This document shows, piece by piece, positions 10,501 through 21,364 of a DNA stretch of 64,000 bases; within the stretch, counting starts at the first letter, position 1; each line of letters starts with the position of its first letter. The position numbers and the translations under genes are program-made. The notes under the pieces were generated by a model, which was not told the DNA's origin, did no database searches, and saw nothing but the letters and a program-made list of their open reading frames with translations. This DNA is from Zoroaster sp. YZ-2022. Lineage: Eukaryota > Echinodermata > Asteroidea > Forcipulatida > Zoroasteridae. The DNA is taken from the NCBI GenBank assembly GCA_029582265.1, contig CM055822.1:41562036-41626035 (forward strand). The letters are read 5' to 3'.

Positions 10501-10754
10501 TACAAACATTTAACCATGTAGTAACAATTATAAATCGACCCAAACTGTGCCACTTTTTATAGCCGTGTGCCTCTCTAATACATCCTTCCCGCCTGACTGG
10601 GCATAGGGGAGGGGGAGTAGGGGAGTAGTGTACTTTGCTCTGTCGTAAAATATAGGTCTAACCCAAATGTCTGCCCTGCGACGACCATTTAGAATGATGA
10701 CTTCGTTTGTAACAAAATACACCTTGAAAATAATGTTCCCATAACATTCATTTT

Positions 10755-10925
10755 GAGTAGTAATTAGTTCTGAAAAGAACTGGTGGTTACAACTCGACGT
10801 TTCGATCAGTATGCTCTGAAGACAATCAGAGCATACTGACCGAAACGTCGAGTTGTAACCACCAATTCTTTTCAGAACTACCCAAAAGAGAATTTGTTCA
10901 CAAGGTGTCACCGCAAACAGTCTTT
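10755..10925 (+). mobile_element. Foldback element, centre and right arm
   Basis: 'tagttctgaaaagaactggt', then 'gacgtttcgatcagtatgct' and its complement, then 'ttcttttcagaactac' and 'ggtgtcaccgcaaacagtct'. The plus-strand core is CTGAAGA (10816-10822), a stem with a CATA loop, and GAAACGTC (10842-10849). Confidence 0.8.
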
Positions 10926-11245
10926 ACTCGTAACACTCAGGATGAATCTTTATAAAAGTGCCGGTATGGACCAATGGCGGATCCAGAATGATCCATCGGG
11001 GGACGTATGGCAAGGGATGATGCAAATTTGCCAAAATGAGAAAATACATGGCTTTTCGTTTCAGAGAGGGAACATAATTATAGGACACCTACTCCTTTCC
11101 ACACCTAGATCCCCCAACGGTATAAAAACATGAATTAAACAGTATGTTTAAAATAGTTTTAGTTAAGTTTTACTCCAATGTCATTTCACTTCACGAGGAA
11201 AGATCTGTAGGGGTAAGTAGACGCACCCTGTTATATTGCATTGGA

Positions 11246-12274
11246 TCAGTCGCTTTTGTCCGCCCCTTTCTTGCTGGATGTCCTGTCCGTAGTCTCCTCG
11301 CCGCCAAGTAGTTTAGATTCGTTTGGGAGTTGGATTTTAGCAGCTGAAGCCTTCTTGATCTTTGCGATGTTGCTTCCTAACCGGCGGAACCACTTGTCTT
11401 CCCGTATCTCACTCGTGTTGATGCGTCTCTTGGCGGGAGACAGAATCCTGCAGATAAGGTCCTTGCAGTCGTCTGCCACGTTCCGGTTGGACGGGAAGGC
11501 CGGTGATTTCTGCACTTGCTGCAAGAGCACCTTGTGGTTGGTGTCGTCGAATGGCAACCTACCGAACATCATCGTGAACAGGACCACTCCCATACTCCAA
11601 ATGTCCCCCAGCATGGGATCATACGGGATTCCTCGAAGGATCTCCGGCGGGGCGTAGGCGTAGCTGCCGCAGTACGTCTCGCTCAGGATTACCCGTTTGT
11701 CCGGTGGATTCATGTGGCCTCGTGCAAAACCGAAATCGGTGATTTTAAGAATGTTGTTCTTGTTCAGTAGTATGTTTTCGCACTTGAGGTCCCGGTGGAC
11801 GACACCCTGGTCGTGACAGTACTCCATCCCATCTACGAGTTGATGGAACCAGGTACCGGCTTGCGACTCCGTCACAGCTCCCTGTGATTTTATGTAGTCC
11901 AAAAGGTCACCATTCTCGGCTAGTTCCATTATGAAATATACCCTGCTTGTCGTCTCAATTGACTGCAGGAAGCAGATGAGGTTAGGGTGCTTCAGTACTT
12001 TGACTACCTGTATCTCTCGTGGTAGAAACTTTTTGAGGTAGTCTTCGGGAGCTTTTCTCTTCGAGACGATCTTGATGCCGACCTTACACTTGTGTCTGCT
12101 AGAATAAGCAAGCTTGACGGTGGCGTAGGACCCGTGCCCGATGGTCTCTCCAATACTAAAGCCATGCTGCTCAAGTACCGACTGACCCCTTTCTTTGGCC
12201 GTGCTGTTACCCTTACCAGAGGGGGTGGGAGTTTCGTTTGGTTCAGAGGACATCCTGGGGATGATTGCCATCAT
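11246..12274 (-). CDS. Testis-specific serine/threonine kinase (TSSK family), single exon
   Basis: The 342-residue frame is a complete protein kinase domain (about residues 40-297) with TSSK features. The glycine loop GHGSYATV is at 46-53. The VAIK lysine is K68, in the variant VGIK. The TSSK signature APEDYLKKFLPREI is at 75-88, with the C-helix glutamate E87. Catalytic HRDLKCEN is at 160-167, DFG at 180-182, the T-loop residue T200 in SETYCGSYAY, then APPE and DIWSMGV. All catalytic residues are present, so it should be active. TSSKs phosphorylate sperm proteins late in spermatogenesis; that role here is inferred from family. Like many vertebrate TSSK genes it lacks introns. A Ser/Lys-rich tail of about 40 residues follows the domain. 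The first ATG is used; a second at residue 8 (12253) is possible. The subfamily (TSSK1-6) is not decided. Confidence 0.93.
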   Translation of the reverse strand: MMAIIPRMSSEPNETPTPSGKGNSTAKERGQSVLEQHGFSIGETIGHGSYATVKLAYSSRHKCKVGIKIVSKRKAPEDYLKKFLPREIQVVKVLKHPNLICFLQSIETTSRVYFIMELAENGDLLDYIKSQGAVTESQAGTWFHQLVDGMEYCHDQGVVHRDLKCENILLNKNNILKITDFGFARGHMNPPDKRVILSETYCGSYAYAPPEILRGIPYDPMLGDIWSMGVVLFTMMFGRLPFDDTNHKVLLQQVQKSPAFPSNRNVADDCKDLICRILSPAKRRINTSEIREDKWFRRLGSNIAKIKKASAAKIQLPNESKLLGGEETTDRTSSKKGADKSD

Positions 12275-12320
12275 GGGCGAATGTTAAGTTCCAATGTTTC
12301 ATTTCAGGGATAGGGTCCCA

Positions 12321-12332
12321 TTTTATAAAATA
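12321..12332 (-). promoter_or_regulatory. Possible TATA box of the TSSK gene
   Basis: The minus strand reads TTTTATAAAATGG about 50-60 bp upstream of the kinase ATG. Position would leave a very short 5' UTR. AT-rich matches are common here, so support is weak. Confidence 0.3.
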
Positions 12333-12739
12333 GAAAACAACGTAATAAACCAACAGACCGGAAGCAATATTTCTGAACTTTCTGAACCAAATCCATGGAA
12401 GCTTGAAAACAGCGGCGCGCGGCGCGCTTTAACTGATTTATTTCCCGCGCATGTTTGATCCACAGAGAAGACGGCGCGCGTAGAATAATAAAATTGTAAT
12501 CTATTCGTATCTATGCGTATGGCGCATTTCAATTCACAGCGCGAACTTGCTAAATTAAGAATGCAAAACGCTCTACAGAAACAACAAACTCCCCAGATCC
12601 CATGCGCCTATATCCTGCGTAAGTCGATACACAATACGCGCGCGCATTGGTAGTACGCGCATTCTTTTCGCTACTTCCGGTTCCAAAGCTGGCATACCAT
12701 TTTGTGTATAATTTAAGCTAAATTCTTAGATTTTAACGT

Positions 12740-12910
12740 TCAATTCGCACCGTGCGTGAGCCGTTGAGGGCCCATATTGTTGGACCACTGTGTGCGAAAG
12801 GCCGGGCAGCGATAGTGCGTCACGTTTGGCGTATTTTGCAGTTGATGTGCGTACGCCCAGAATATCTCCAGCAATCATTGGCTGGCAGGGGTACACGTGC
12901 GCTGTAGTAC
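12740..12910 (+). repeat. Interspersed repeat shared with 32310-32475
   Basis: Both copies have 'gcaccgtgc', 'gttgagggc', 'agcgatagtgcgtc', 'cagttgatgtgcgtacg'-like text and 'aatcattggctggc'. CpG-rich compared with its surroundings. Class unknown. Confidence 0.55.
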
Positions 12911-14246
12911 CATAACATCCGCACATAAAGTGTACGCACAACGCTCACACGACGCAAAAGTGCAAGACACTGGGTGCAAATTCACCGCTAGAGGGCTATG
13001 ATGTGCACTGAGCGAAGAGCGGTTCTTGAGGCAGAAGTTTGTTATTTATAACTCATAGGCCCTACGTTAAATGCAAGTTCCAAGCTTTCTAATTTCTTGC
13101 GTAAATCTTTAGAGTGGGCGCGGTTTATGTTGGAATTACGTGACACTTACCAACAGGATATTCACCAAAATGTGCGTTAATAGTTGCAGATATAGCAGGT
13201 GGGTAGGGGTGATTGGAAGGGCCGGGGTGGGAATTATTAGATTTTCTTAACCATGCATGCTGTATACGTTTTAAGTGGGCTGATCTGGTGGCCGGGCAAA
13301 GAGGGCGGAGGGCGGTTTACTCCCCCTTTTTTAAAATGAAAGTTGCACCATCGTGGCCGTGTGCCCCACACAATCGGGGAGAGGGAGGTGTCCGGACCAC
13401 TTACCAACTTATCACACTTTTTTGGCAGTGTTCCCTCACAGACATATCCCGATCCCCTGGGCGATCAGTATGGATATCCTTGTTGTTATACTGTCGCATT
13501 AGATATCCGGATATATGCTGCAATGTTTAGTAGTGCAAGTTTAGATGTCCCTGGGGCATGTTACATCTTTGCCCTTACATCTCGTTCTGCATCTTTCAAT
13601 TTACAATCGTATGTGCGAGTCGACAGGATGACCATCGCACAGAGGATGACCATCGCACAGAGCACGACTTACTCCCGAAGAGGATTGTGGGGGAAATATT
13701 AAGTCATTTGGGATCCTGACCTTAAGCACGGAACGGCGTGACGTGTGAGGATATAGCCAAGGCAACCTATGGCAGCTGAAGTTCGTTCAAATTTACATTA
13801 TTATCTGTGCCATGATTCCCCATGGGGCATTGATGAACATTTGATGAAAACTGTGTATCTAAAATGGGTTTATAATGGGTTTTTAGTGGGCTGTTTATTT
13901 GTTGTTTCTTTCGAAGGTCTTTCAAAATGTCTATCGTGTAGCTTTAGGCAAAACGATCAGAAATTGAATACTGAAATTTAACAGCATTTAATAGACTCGA
14001 TCGGGAAGCATTTTTTTCACCATGCATGTACATTTACCGAACATTTTTTGGTGCGCCCACCTGGCTAGTCTTTTCAAGACCCTGACGCCGCCCCTTGTTT
14101 ACCAATCATGTAGCTGTGGGCAGAGAACAAAATCTACAATCCCGTTAACGAATGCATGCTCATTAACCGGTTTAGAAAATGGATTTATTTTGAGCTGCTT
14201 TTCCTCTAAGGTCATTTTCAATTGAGATATCAATAGAATAAGAACA
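12911..14246. other. No gene recognised
   Basis: Unique-looking sequence with several frames of about 70-120 codons on the plus strand (for example 13343-13702), none with a recognisable domain. A 13-base duplication, 'gatgaccatcgca' with flank, lies at about 13627-13655. Confidence 0.4.
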
Positions 14247-14605
14247 TGATTATAGGCCCCCCAAGGTCTCCGCGCGCGTCGGCATTTTTAATTTTCTGAA
14301 ATGATGTCTAATTGCAGCCAAAATTGCTGGATCGATTGGAATTCTGCTGTACTGTGTTTTAAACGATTTGTTTTTTTGTTTTTTTGCTGTTTTGTTACAT
14401 AGGGCCATGAACGTTTGCCTGATTTGTGAGACCTCCCTTTAGCCACCATAAAATTTTGTCCCCGCGTGTATCACGTATTTCCCTGTGGCAAAATAGCCGC
14501 GTGTACTTGTATCACGTATTTCCCTGTGGCAAATAAAATAAAAAATACCTCCCCCACCCCCACCCCCCCCAAAAAAAACCCACACCTATGACCAGAAACC
14601 GGAGA
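14247..14605 (+). mobile_element. MITE family 'GTCTCCGG', near full length
   Basis: Left end 'aggccccccaaggtctcc' followed by 'gcgcgcgtcggca'; right end 'tgaccagaaaccggagaatt'. The interior has 'aattgctggatcgattgg' and a small internal duplication of 'tatcacgtatttccctgtgg' at about 14470-14530. Confidence 0.85.
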
Positions 14606-15278
14606 ATTTTATTTTGGCATTAACACATTTGATCAAGCCAGTATACACTTCTACTTTATAAGAATCAATATATAACATCATAAGTATATTACCTGTTGAT
14701 AGATCTTCTGATGATTATGTATAAAATAATCTGTTACAGTTTCACCTTCTTTCATTGTGTCGTTATAATGAGAACAGAATAGTTAAACTGCATTCAGATT
14801 GTTCGTACTCATTCCAGCATCGGATGACAGAAAATCATTTTAGAAATTATTTCACTAATTTTACCATAATTATAGCCTCTGAAACCGAAATATGTCAAGG
14901 GATATTTTGATATATCAGTATACTACCACCAACTTTACATCAAGTAAAATTGTTATGCAAATATTTGATCATTTGTTTTTCGAGGATTTTCAAATAGTGT
15001 ACGATGATTTTAAAATGTGATTGCCGCAGAAGTACCGATCAAAATTGCTGTTTTTAGATCGTAAAATGCTGATTATTTGTGTTTGTGCAAAACTAAACAG
15101 GATAGGCCGTATGATTTTGAGGATAAGAAATCATTAATATATTTTAGATTTGTTTTTAAATACAACATAATTAACTCCAAACGTTATTCCGTGTACCTTT
15201 CAAAGGAAAACCATTATTTCCTTCATACTGAAATGAATGATGTCTAAATACTCTTCCTGTCTTGTTTTGAGAGTCTGC
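14606..15278 (+). other. AT-rich stretch with dispersed-element fragment
   Basis: At 14780-14950, 'cattcagattgttcgtactc' and 'gaaattatttcactaatttt' match the opposite strand of 10105-10275 and the plus strand of 26800-26990 and 36650-36800. The rest shows nothing recognisable. Confidence 0.4.
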
Positions 15279-15365
15279 TGACAATAATAATAATAATAAT
15301 AATAATAATGTGTGGACTTATATAGCGCACGTATCCACCAACTAAGTGGTGCTCAAGGCGCATTC
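15279..15365 (-). mobile_element. SINE 3'-end fragment
   Basis: (AAT)n followed by 'gtgtggacttatatagcgca' and 'caaggcgcattc' is the complement of the SINE tail at 5330-5430. Head and body are absent. Confidence 0.85.
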
Positions 15366-16286
15366 TTTTTTACGTGCATTACACAACACAATGTGCTTCT
15401 TGTGCTTCTTGTGCTGGATATGTAGGCCATCTGCTATCTATTTGTAGGCTATGCTGCACGGGACAAGAATAATTTACATCTTCATGATTAGTTCAGGTGT
15501 TGAACAATCAACGAGAAGCCTTGTGGTAGTTTTCCCTATCTATACATAACAGCAAAAGACACGTCACCCCCTAAATTTTGATAAGTCTGAGAACGTGTTT
15601 AGCTTATGTGTCCTCAGACGTCATGCATGACGAATTTTGAGGTCAACCAAATTTGCCACATTGTGTTCGTGTTACACTCCATACTCATAATATTCTTCAT
15701 TAAACAAATTATATTAATTATAAAATGAAAATAACAAATATTTTTAGGGGTGACGTTTCTTTTGCTGTTATGTATTATAGGCCTTTAACAATTATGATTA
15801 CAAAAAGCAGTAATTCAGAAGCAAAAGTCGTCAAAATAAAAGTGCCGAACATCTACAAAGTGGTTTTGTTTATATGACGTCATTGCTTCGGCTCTCTGTT
15901 GCAAGCTGGATAATCTGTGTTTCGTTATTGTTCTATGATGCAACATTTACGAAATTATTACTTCGGTATCTCTAAAGATTCCAAATGGTTCAAAATGGTT
16001 CCACGTTTTACGAGTCTTCGGCGCTGTATATTAGTGAAATCATGCTGAATAAGGAGGCGGTACAAAATGATGTTCCCAGTCAAGTGCTAGCGAGAAAGAA
16101 ATAAATAAAGAAGAAAAAAAACGCACAATGTATCTGCAAAAAGACTACTTACAATTTCCCCCAGTATAGGCCTTTATTGAGAGAAACTCGCCATTTGAAA
16201 AAAGGAAAGAACATGCTGCATGCATGCAAGCTGCACTTGTAGTCACGCTCTCTTATCAATTCATGATTTAAAAAGCAACCTCGAAT
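15366..16286. other. No gene recognised
   Basis: AT-rich. Two related blocks, 'acgtcaccccctaaattttg' (15562) and 'gggtgacgtttcttttgctg' (15750), form a loose inverted pair spanning about 15530-15780, which suggests a MITE with ends 'tacataacagcaaaagac'/'cttttgctgttatgtat'. Confidence 0.45.
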
Positions 16287-16290
16287 TTAA

Positions 16291-16435
16291 AGGGAAAATA
16301 TCGTCACGATCAGAGCAGACTTTCAGTAGGGCATGGAATCGGTGGTCCTAGTTTAAGATGAACACGGTGAATGAAAATTACTGGCTCATTTATGCAGCAG
16401 CAACGGTAATATGACCTTATCACGCGGGGTTTTAC
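16291..16435 (+). mobile_element. TTAA MITE family A, 3'-truncated copy
   Basis: TTAA (16287-16290) then AGGGAAAATATCGTCACGATC, 'cagagcagactttcag' and 'tatgaccttatcacg'. It stops about two-thirds of the way, with no right end. Confidence 0.75.
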
Positions 16436-16739
16436 TTTCGAATACTGTGTATGAATTTTCACGATTATCCCATGTCATTATGAACCTGTATTCTTCTTTA
16501 ATAAACTTTAACGATTCAGATTCTATTTCTATGTGTTACAGTTTGTTGGTTGAGGTGACTATAATGTTTTTGAAAAAAACAAATATTGCGTCTGTTTGTT
16601 TTGTTCTGCTTAAACAAAGCTTTAGGCGAACAAGCACACAGTAATTTGCAGTAAACGGTTTGCTTGTTTGTTTTTATCCGGCTGCAGGGATGCTGTCTTG
16701 TTTGGATTCTGTTCGCTGTCTTTTTTTCATTTAGTTTAA

Positions 16740-16955
16740 AGGGACAGTTTCATCACGATCAGAGCAGACTTTCAACGGGTAATGGGATCGGTGTCCTAGT
16801 TTAAGATAAACACAGTGACTTAAAATATAGGCTCATTTATTCAGCAGCAACGGCAGTATGACCTTATCAGGTGGGGTATTTTTTTCAGTTGACTGAGTTA
16901 ATCTAAAACCAGCACTCTGATTCCATGCCCTGTTGATCGTGACGATATTGTCCCT
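16740..16955 (+). mobile_element. TTAA MITE family A, full length
   Basis: TTAA at 16736-16739, then AGGGACAGTTTCATCACGATC; the right end is GATCGTGACGATATTGTCCCT. The right flanking site has changed (GTAA). About 216 bp with no coding capacity. Confidence 0.85.
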
Positions 16956-16959
16956 GTAA

Positions 16960-17870
16960 CGTAATTAATAAAAACTGAGGCTATTCGCTTTAATATTTAA
17001 TGTTTTGGTTTATGGAATGATGTTTGTAATGTATTGTACATGACCGGAACTATTATGGAACTATACAACTTGTACGCGCATTGATAAGTAAGTATAAATG
17101 ATGACGTCATGCAATGTGAGCATAATAAATTACTTTTCCAATATGGCAGCTCCCAGTGTTACTGTTGACATTATTTTCCCCCAACAATAACCCACGTAAA
17201 TATACGACAATGTTTATATCTGTGAAATAAATGAAATGAAACAAAATGGTCGTCATGAAGTATGGCTGGATGGTGGATGCATTTTATCATTAAGAATAAA
17301 TCCAATCTTCGGTGCAGCAGTATAATATAACATCCCTGTGATTTTTTTTTATAGAGTATACTCACTCGATGAATGCAGTGTGAGAGACAAGGTCACGGTC
17401 TATTTACCAAATACTGTTGGAATTGTCGCAAGCATCTGAGATCCCAACGGGAAACTGTTCAACAACAACCTTTGTTTGGTGTAGATGGCGTGATTCATTA
17501 GTGGTGTGTTATATTGTCGATACTCTGAGGGACAACCGACACAGTAATTAAAACATTATGTTTTATAAGCTGAAAAAGGGAAAACATTTACTGAAGCGGA
17601 ATTTGAACCTGTAGCATCGAAATATCCATCACACATCCATTGCCTTAAGTCATTATAATCGTCATTATCATCCGCCGGATACGATTGGTAATACGACGTC
17701 TTTTCAACATTAACCACTTGTGCCTCTTTCACACATGGAGTGGTTCTATCAATACGAACATACAAAAACGCTTTGCACACTAGTCTTGTTCTTGTTAGAA
17801 TAACATAATAATTTATGTTATCTTGATAGGCCCCTAGTACAGTCGTGATTTATGGTTTGCAAAATGTCGG
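16960..17870. other. No gene recognised
   Basis: AT-rich sequence with only short frames. Nothing identifiable as an RNA gene or repeat copy. Confidence 0.4.
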
Positions 17871-17871
17871 T

Positions 17872-18290
17872 ATCTTACTATGGTTTCTGGTCATAGGTCG
17901 GCCTAAAAAATTGGTGCGGTGACGTGCTTACTATTATACTATAGGCCTATTATTATTTTTGTGGTAATCTTTTTTTTCGCCAACCAGAGATACATGAGAC
18001 ATGTATACGCGGTTATTGGAACCAGACCAAATTTCCCATGGCTAAGAGAGGCCTCACAAATCGGGCAAACGTTCATACCAATTATGTGAACAAGTCGTTT
18101 AAAACACAGCGCGGCAGAATTCCAATCGATCCAGCAATTTTGGCTGCAATTGGATATCGTTTCATAGAAAAAAGCATTAAATAAAAATTGGACATCGTTT
18201 CATAGCAAGAAATAAAAAATAAAAAATAAATAAAAAATGCCGACGCGCGGGTCTGCACTGAGACCAGAAACTGGAGACTTTTTTTTAAAT
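17872..18290 (-). mobile_element. MITE family 'GTCTCCGG', reverse copy
   Basis: Begins 'tcttactatggtttctggtc' and 'ggtcggcctaaaaaattgg', contains 'ccaatcgatccagcaatttt' and ends 'gaccagaaactggagacttt'. A duplicated 'attggacatcgtttcata' block sits at about 18150-18205. Confidence 0.85.
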
Positions 18291-18429
18291 TTTGGCCTAA
18301 TGGCTTGACGTCACATTTACCAGTGGATAGTGACTCAAACTAGTGGTATGAGTGAAACCATGGTGAAACAGACTTCCTTATGCCTCTGAAAGAGAGCGCC
18401 CTTTCAGTTTATATGACATCATAATTATG

Positions 18430-18897
18430 GGTACACCCCACTAAATAGTGAGACATTCATGCGCCGAGCTGTTTATCACAATGTGTATGTCTCAAATCCT
18501 TCTGAAAAACAAAGATTTTAGGCCCATACATTTAATGGATTATGTAAAATAGTCCAATATCATAACCTTGGGGTCCTTGACTTCTAACTTTTAGTATTTT
18601 GGATAGGCTCTGAAAAAGTGGTCCTAATTTGATTTCAAGCGTAAGGCCTTTTTCCAAAATGGCTGCTTTTCAGTGTGGGCGTTTTCACTACTGTAGAGGG
18701 TGGTTTCCATTGGGATGAGAACAACTCGACGGAAACCTGGACTATCCACAATAAATTGAGAAGAAAATAACATGTTATATATCGATCAATATGTTTCTTT
18801 TGGTTTTAAAAACTGTAGGACTTCTAAGTAGAATGACTTTTGAATATTTTGTATTTAAGCACTGTTGACTAAGAGAGTTTATTTAGTGGGATGCACC
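18430..18897. mobile_element. MITE 'GGGTGCACCCCACTAAATAG'
   Basis: The left end is 'gggtacaccccactaaatag' and the right end 'tttatttagtgggatgcacc', an inverted pair. Single-end relics are at 32477-32540 and 55846-55880. Confidence 0.75.
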
Positions 18898-19183
18898 CTT
18901 CTAAGCATTAGGTCTATTGTATGAAGGCCCTGAAGGGACATATAAACGAATGCAATAAGCAATCATTTCTATGTTGACTTCAACTCATAGCTGTAATGCT
19001 TATTTTCATCATTCAACTCACCGTTGGGGGTATTTTATGGATGCCCTGAAGGGACACACAAACGAATGCAAAAAGCAATCATATTATTTTGACGTTAACT
19101 CTTAGCTACATGTTTATTTTCATTCAACGTCGGAGGATGGGGAGACCCTGAAGGGATACACAAACGAAGAAAATAAGCAATCA

Positions 19184-19627
19184 TCACTTTTAAAACTAAA
19201 GTGTGGAATAAATTATTTTAAAGACATCGGACAGTGACAACTCTTTTAATTAAAGTTGGATTTAACCTTTAAAATAGCTGAATTTAACTTCACCGAAGTC
19301 TTAAAAGGTTGATTGAACACACTTATTAAGAGGTAAAACTTGTAGCTTTGCATGGTGAGGATGATAAGTAAGACTAATTGCGGTGACACCATGTGGAATC
19401 TCAATTGAGTAGTAATTAGTTCTGAAAAGAACTGGAGGTACAACTCAACGTTTCGATCAGTATGCTCTGATCGTCCATTCTCCTGAGGACGATCAGAGCA
19501 TACTGATCGAAACGTCGAGTTGTACCTCCAGTTCTTTTCAGAACTAATTACTACTCAATTGAGATTCCACATGGTGTCACCGCAATTAGTCTTACTTAAC
19601 ACTTATTAAGAGTTTTAAGAGTGTATT
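19184..19627. mobile_element. MITE 'TTAAAACTAAAGTG', split by a foldback element
   Basis: Left end 'cacttttaaaactaaagtgt'; right end 'cacttattaagagttttaag'. The same family at 62461-62690 has ends 'cattcttaaaactaaagtg' and 'ttagttttaagagtg'. The foldback at 19333-19598 lies inside it, flanked by a 14-bp duplication of this MITE's own sequence. Confidence 0.75.
19333..19598. mobile_element. Foldback retroelement-like unit with 14-bp target duplication
   Basis: Starts 'gtaaaacttgtagctttgca', then two arms of about 115 bp that are almost perfect inverted repeats ('aagtaagactaattgcggtg' to 'cgcaattagtcttactt'). Both flanks carry ACACTTATTAAGAG (19319-19332 and 19599-19612). The centre reads CTGAGGA (19483-19489), a GATCAG/CTGATC stem with a CATA loop, and GAAACGTC (19509-19516), which resembles a hammerhead ribozyme core. 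The second full copy is at 60528-60795. Confidence 0.85.
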
Positions 19628-20248
19628 TTGCGTCAACTATTACTACATGTTTTATATTTTCATCGTTCATGAAAGGACACACAAACGAAGGCAACAATCC
19701 ATCATATTTGACGTCAACTTATAGCCTGTACCCAAGTGTTTATTTCCATCGTTCAACTTACCGTCGGAGGATTGAAAGGAGGAAATAACATCATAATTGT
19801 TTTAATTTGGCGCCAAACCATCGTCTCCAAACGAACTCTTTAAATCATTGATATATTTATATTTACATCGTCCAAATTAAAGCTGGAGTAATTAATGTAT
19901 GTGGCCCTGAAGGGACATGAAAACGAAGATATTACAATTATTTGAAACTTCACTTTGACGTAACATCCCTGCTCGCACTCGCACCCCCCACCTGCCCGCC
20001 GTCCATCCGTCCACCACCCTCGACCTTGTTCTATTCACAGACACAATGGAACCGCCGATAAAAAAACCGTATGAATGTTTTAACACGGGTGACATTTCAG
20101 ATCACACGAATCACGATTCCGTTGTGCCTTTAGTATATTTCACCAAACTGACGCCATCAGCTATAAAGATCACTGATTCCTGTACGATCGAAGCATGCTT
20201 CTTACAACGTTCAATCCGCGTTGACCATGTTTTCCTAACTGTACACTG

Positions 20249-20376
20249 CAAAAACTGAAGTGTTAAAATAACACTATTGGTGTCAACTTTATTCTTCCAT
20301 GGTGTTTATATTGTGTGAGTTGCCTAATATAAACACCAATGGTGTAGTTTTTAACACCACAGTTTTTGCAGTGTAC
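20249..20376. mobile_element. Palindromic MITE 'TACACTGCAAAAACT'
   Basis: Left end 'tacactgcaaaaactgaag'; right end 'cacagtttttgcagtgta'. The interior also pairs ('ggtgtttatatt' with 'aatataaacacc'). A second copy in the opposite orientation is at 30291-30420. Confidence 0.88.
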
Positions 20377-21364
20377 CGGTACATCAGCGGCTCCCGATAG
20401 TACCGTAGGTTTACAAGTATTTGCTATATATATTAGGCCTATTAGGAAACTTAATATGCGTAAATGATATCTCGAATTCCAGTAGGCCCATAAATTATCA
20501 GAAAACTGAACAGAATAGGCCTACGCAGACTTGTTTTCTTATTTTGCTTGTATCATTATACCACAAACACCTTTTGGTAATTTTTAATATATATATATAT
20601 ATATATTTTTTTTCTTCTAAATATTGGGAAGTTACGCGTCCTTTTTTATTTCGTTTCTAGACTGAGGTTAGAGCTGTCGTGAAGTCCCCACATATCAGTC
20701 ACTAATTTGCAGAGAGAACACGACGACTAGCGTACGGTTTCCTTCGATTCACGATCTGCTGGAAAATTTCTCTGTCTGAGTTAAAATAAAAGGCAGAAAG
20801 AGGCTCCCAGAGTCTATGGGGATTTCCCAATGGACTTAATGGACGGGCTCCGTAAGATGTTTATACAAAAAGCATTATAATACCGTAGGCCCTATACCTT
20901 TATAGTTGAGCGCGTGTTTTTTCTGCGACAAATTTCAAAGGCAATTGAACGAGAAAAATAGGTTAATATATATATAATTTTCTAAGATAAACTATTTATA
21001 ACGTGTTTTTTAAAGATAGATTTCAAGTTGTGACAATTGTGTCCTTGTTAAAAGAGTTTCCCATACCAGAGGATTTTTACAACGGACCTAATGGATACGC
21101 TTCGTAAAACAGAGAGGCTGTTTGAAAAGCATGTACCTGGAGCCATAATTTAGTTGTCGAGCACATGTTTTCTGCATTAAATTTCAAGGGCAATTGAAAC
21201 AGAAAGTACGCCATTGAATAGAATTATTCTCTATAATTGTAATATAAATAAACTATGCGGCTCTTTAAAGTTAAAGTATTTTTTTAAAGTAAGGCTTTAT
21301 AAGCCACTGGAGAAAAACAAACGGTCCTCTTACTTACAGAAAACAATGACCGCCTTCCTGATGT
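20377..21364. other. No gene recognised; possible old duplicated block
   Basis: Two similar blocks start near 20820 and 21060 ('gatttcccaatggacttaat' with 'ggacgggctccgtaag', and 'ggacctaatggatacgcttc' with 'cgtaaaac'). Both continue with 'gagcgcgtgttttttctgc'-like and 'caaatttcaaaggcaattga'-like text. This suggests an ancient tandem duplication of about 250 bp. A (TA)n run lies at 20588-20608. Confidence 0.45.

Larger units (their letters stand above)
18905..19960 (+). repeat. Tandem repeat of about 100-120 bp, interrupted by nested insertions
   Basis: 'ccctgaagggacacacaaacg' (or close variants) recurs near 18931, 19044, 19146, 19672 and 19905. Between copies are 'aagcaatcat', 'gacgtcaactcatagc'-like text and 'ttcaactcaccgt'. 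The array is broken at about 19184-19627 by a MITE. Confidence 0.8.

Noticed and set aside
11241..11770. Plus-strand frames of 138 and 84 codons
   Set aside because: Antisense shadows of the TSSK coding sequence, with no domain of their own.
20046..20258. Plus frame starting MEPPIKKPYECF as a possible exon
   Set aside because: No recognisable domain, and its end lies in a palindromic MITE; length is within chance.
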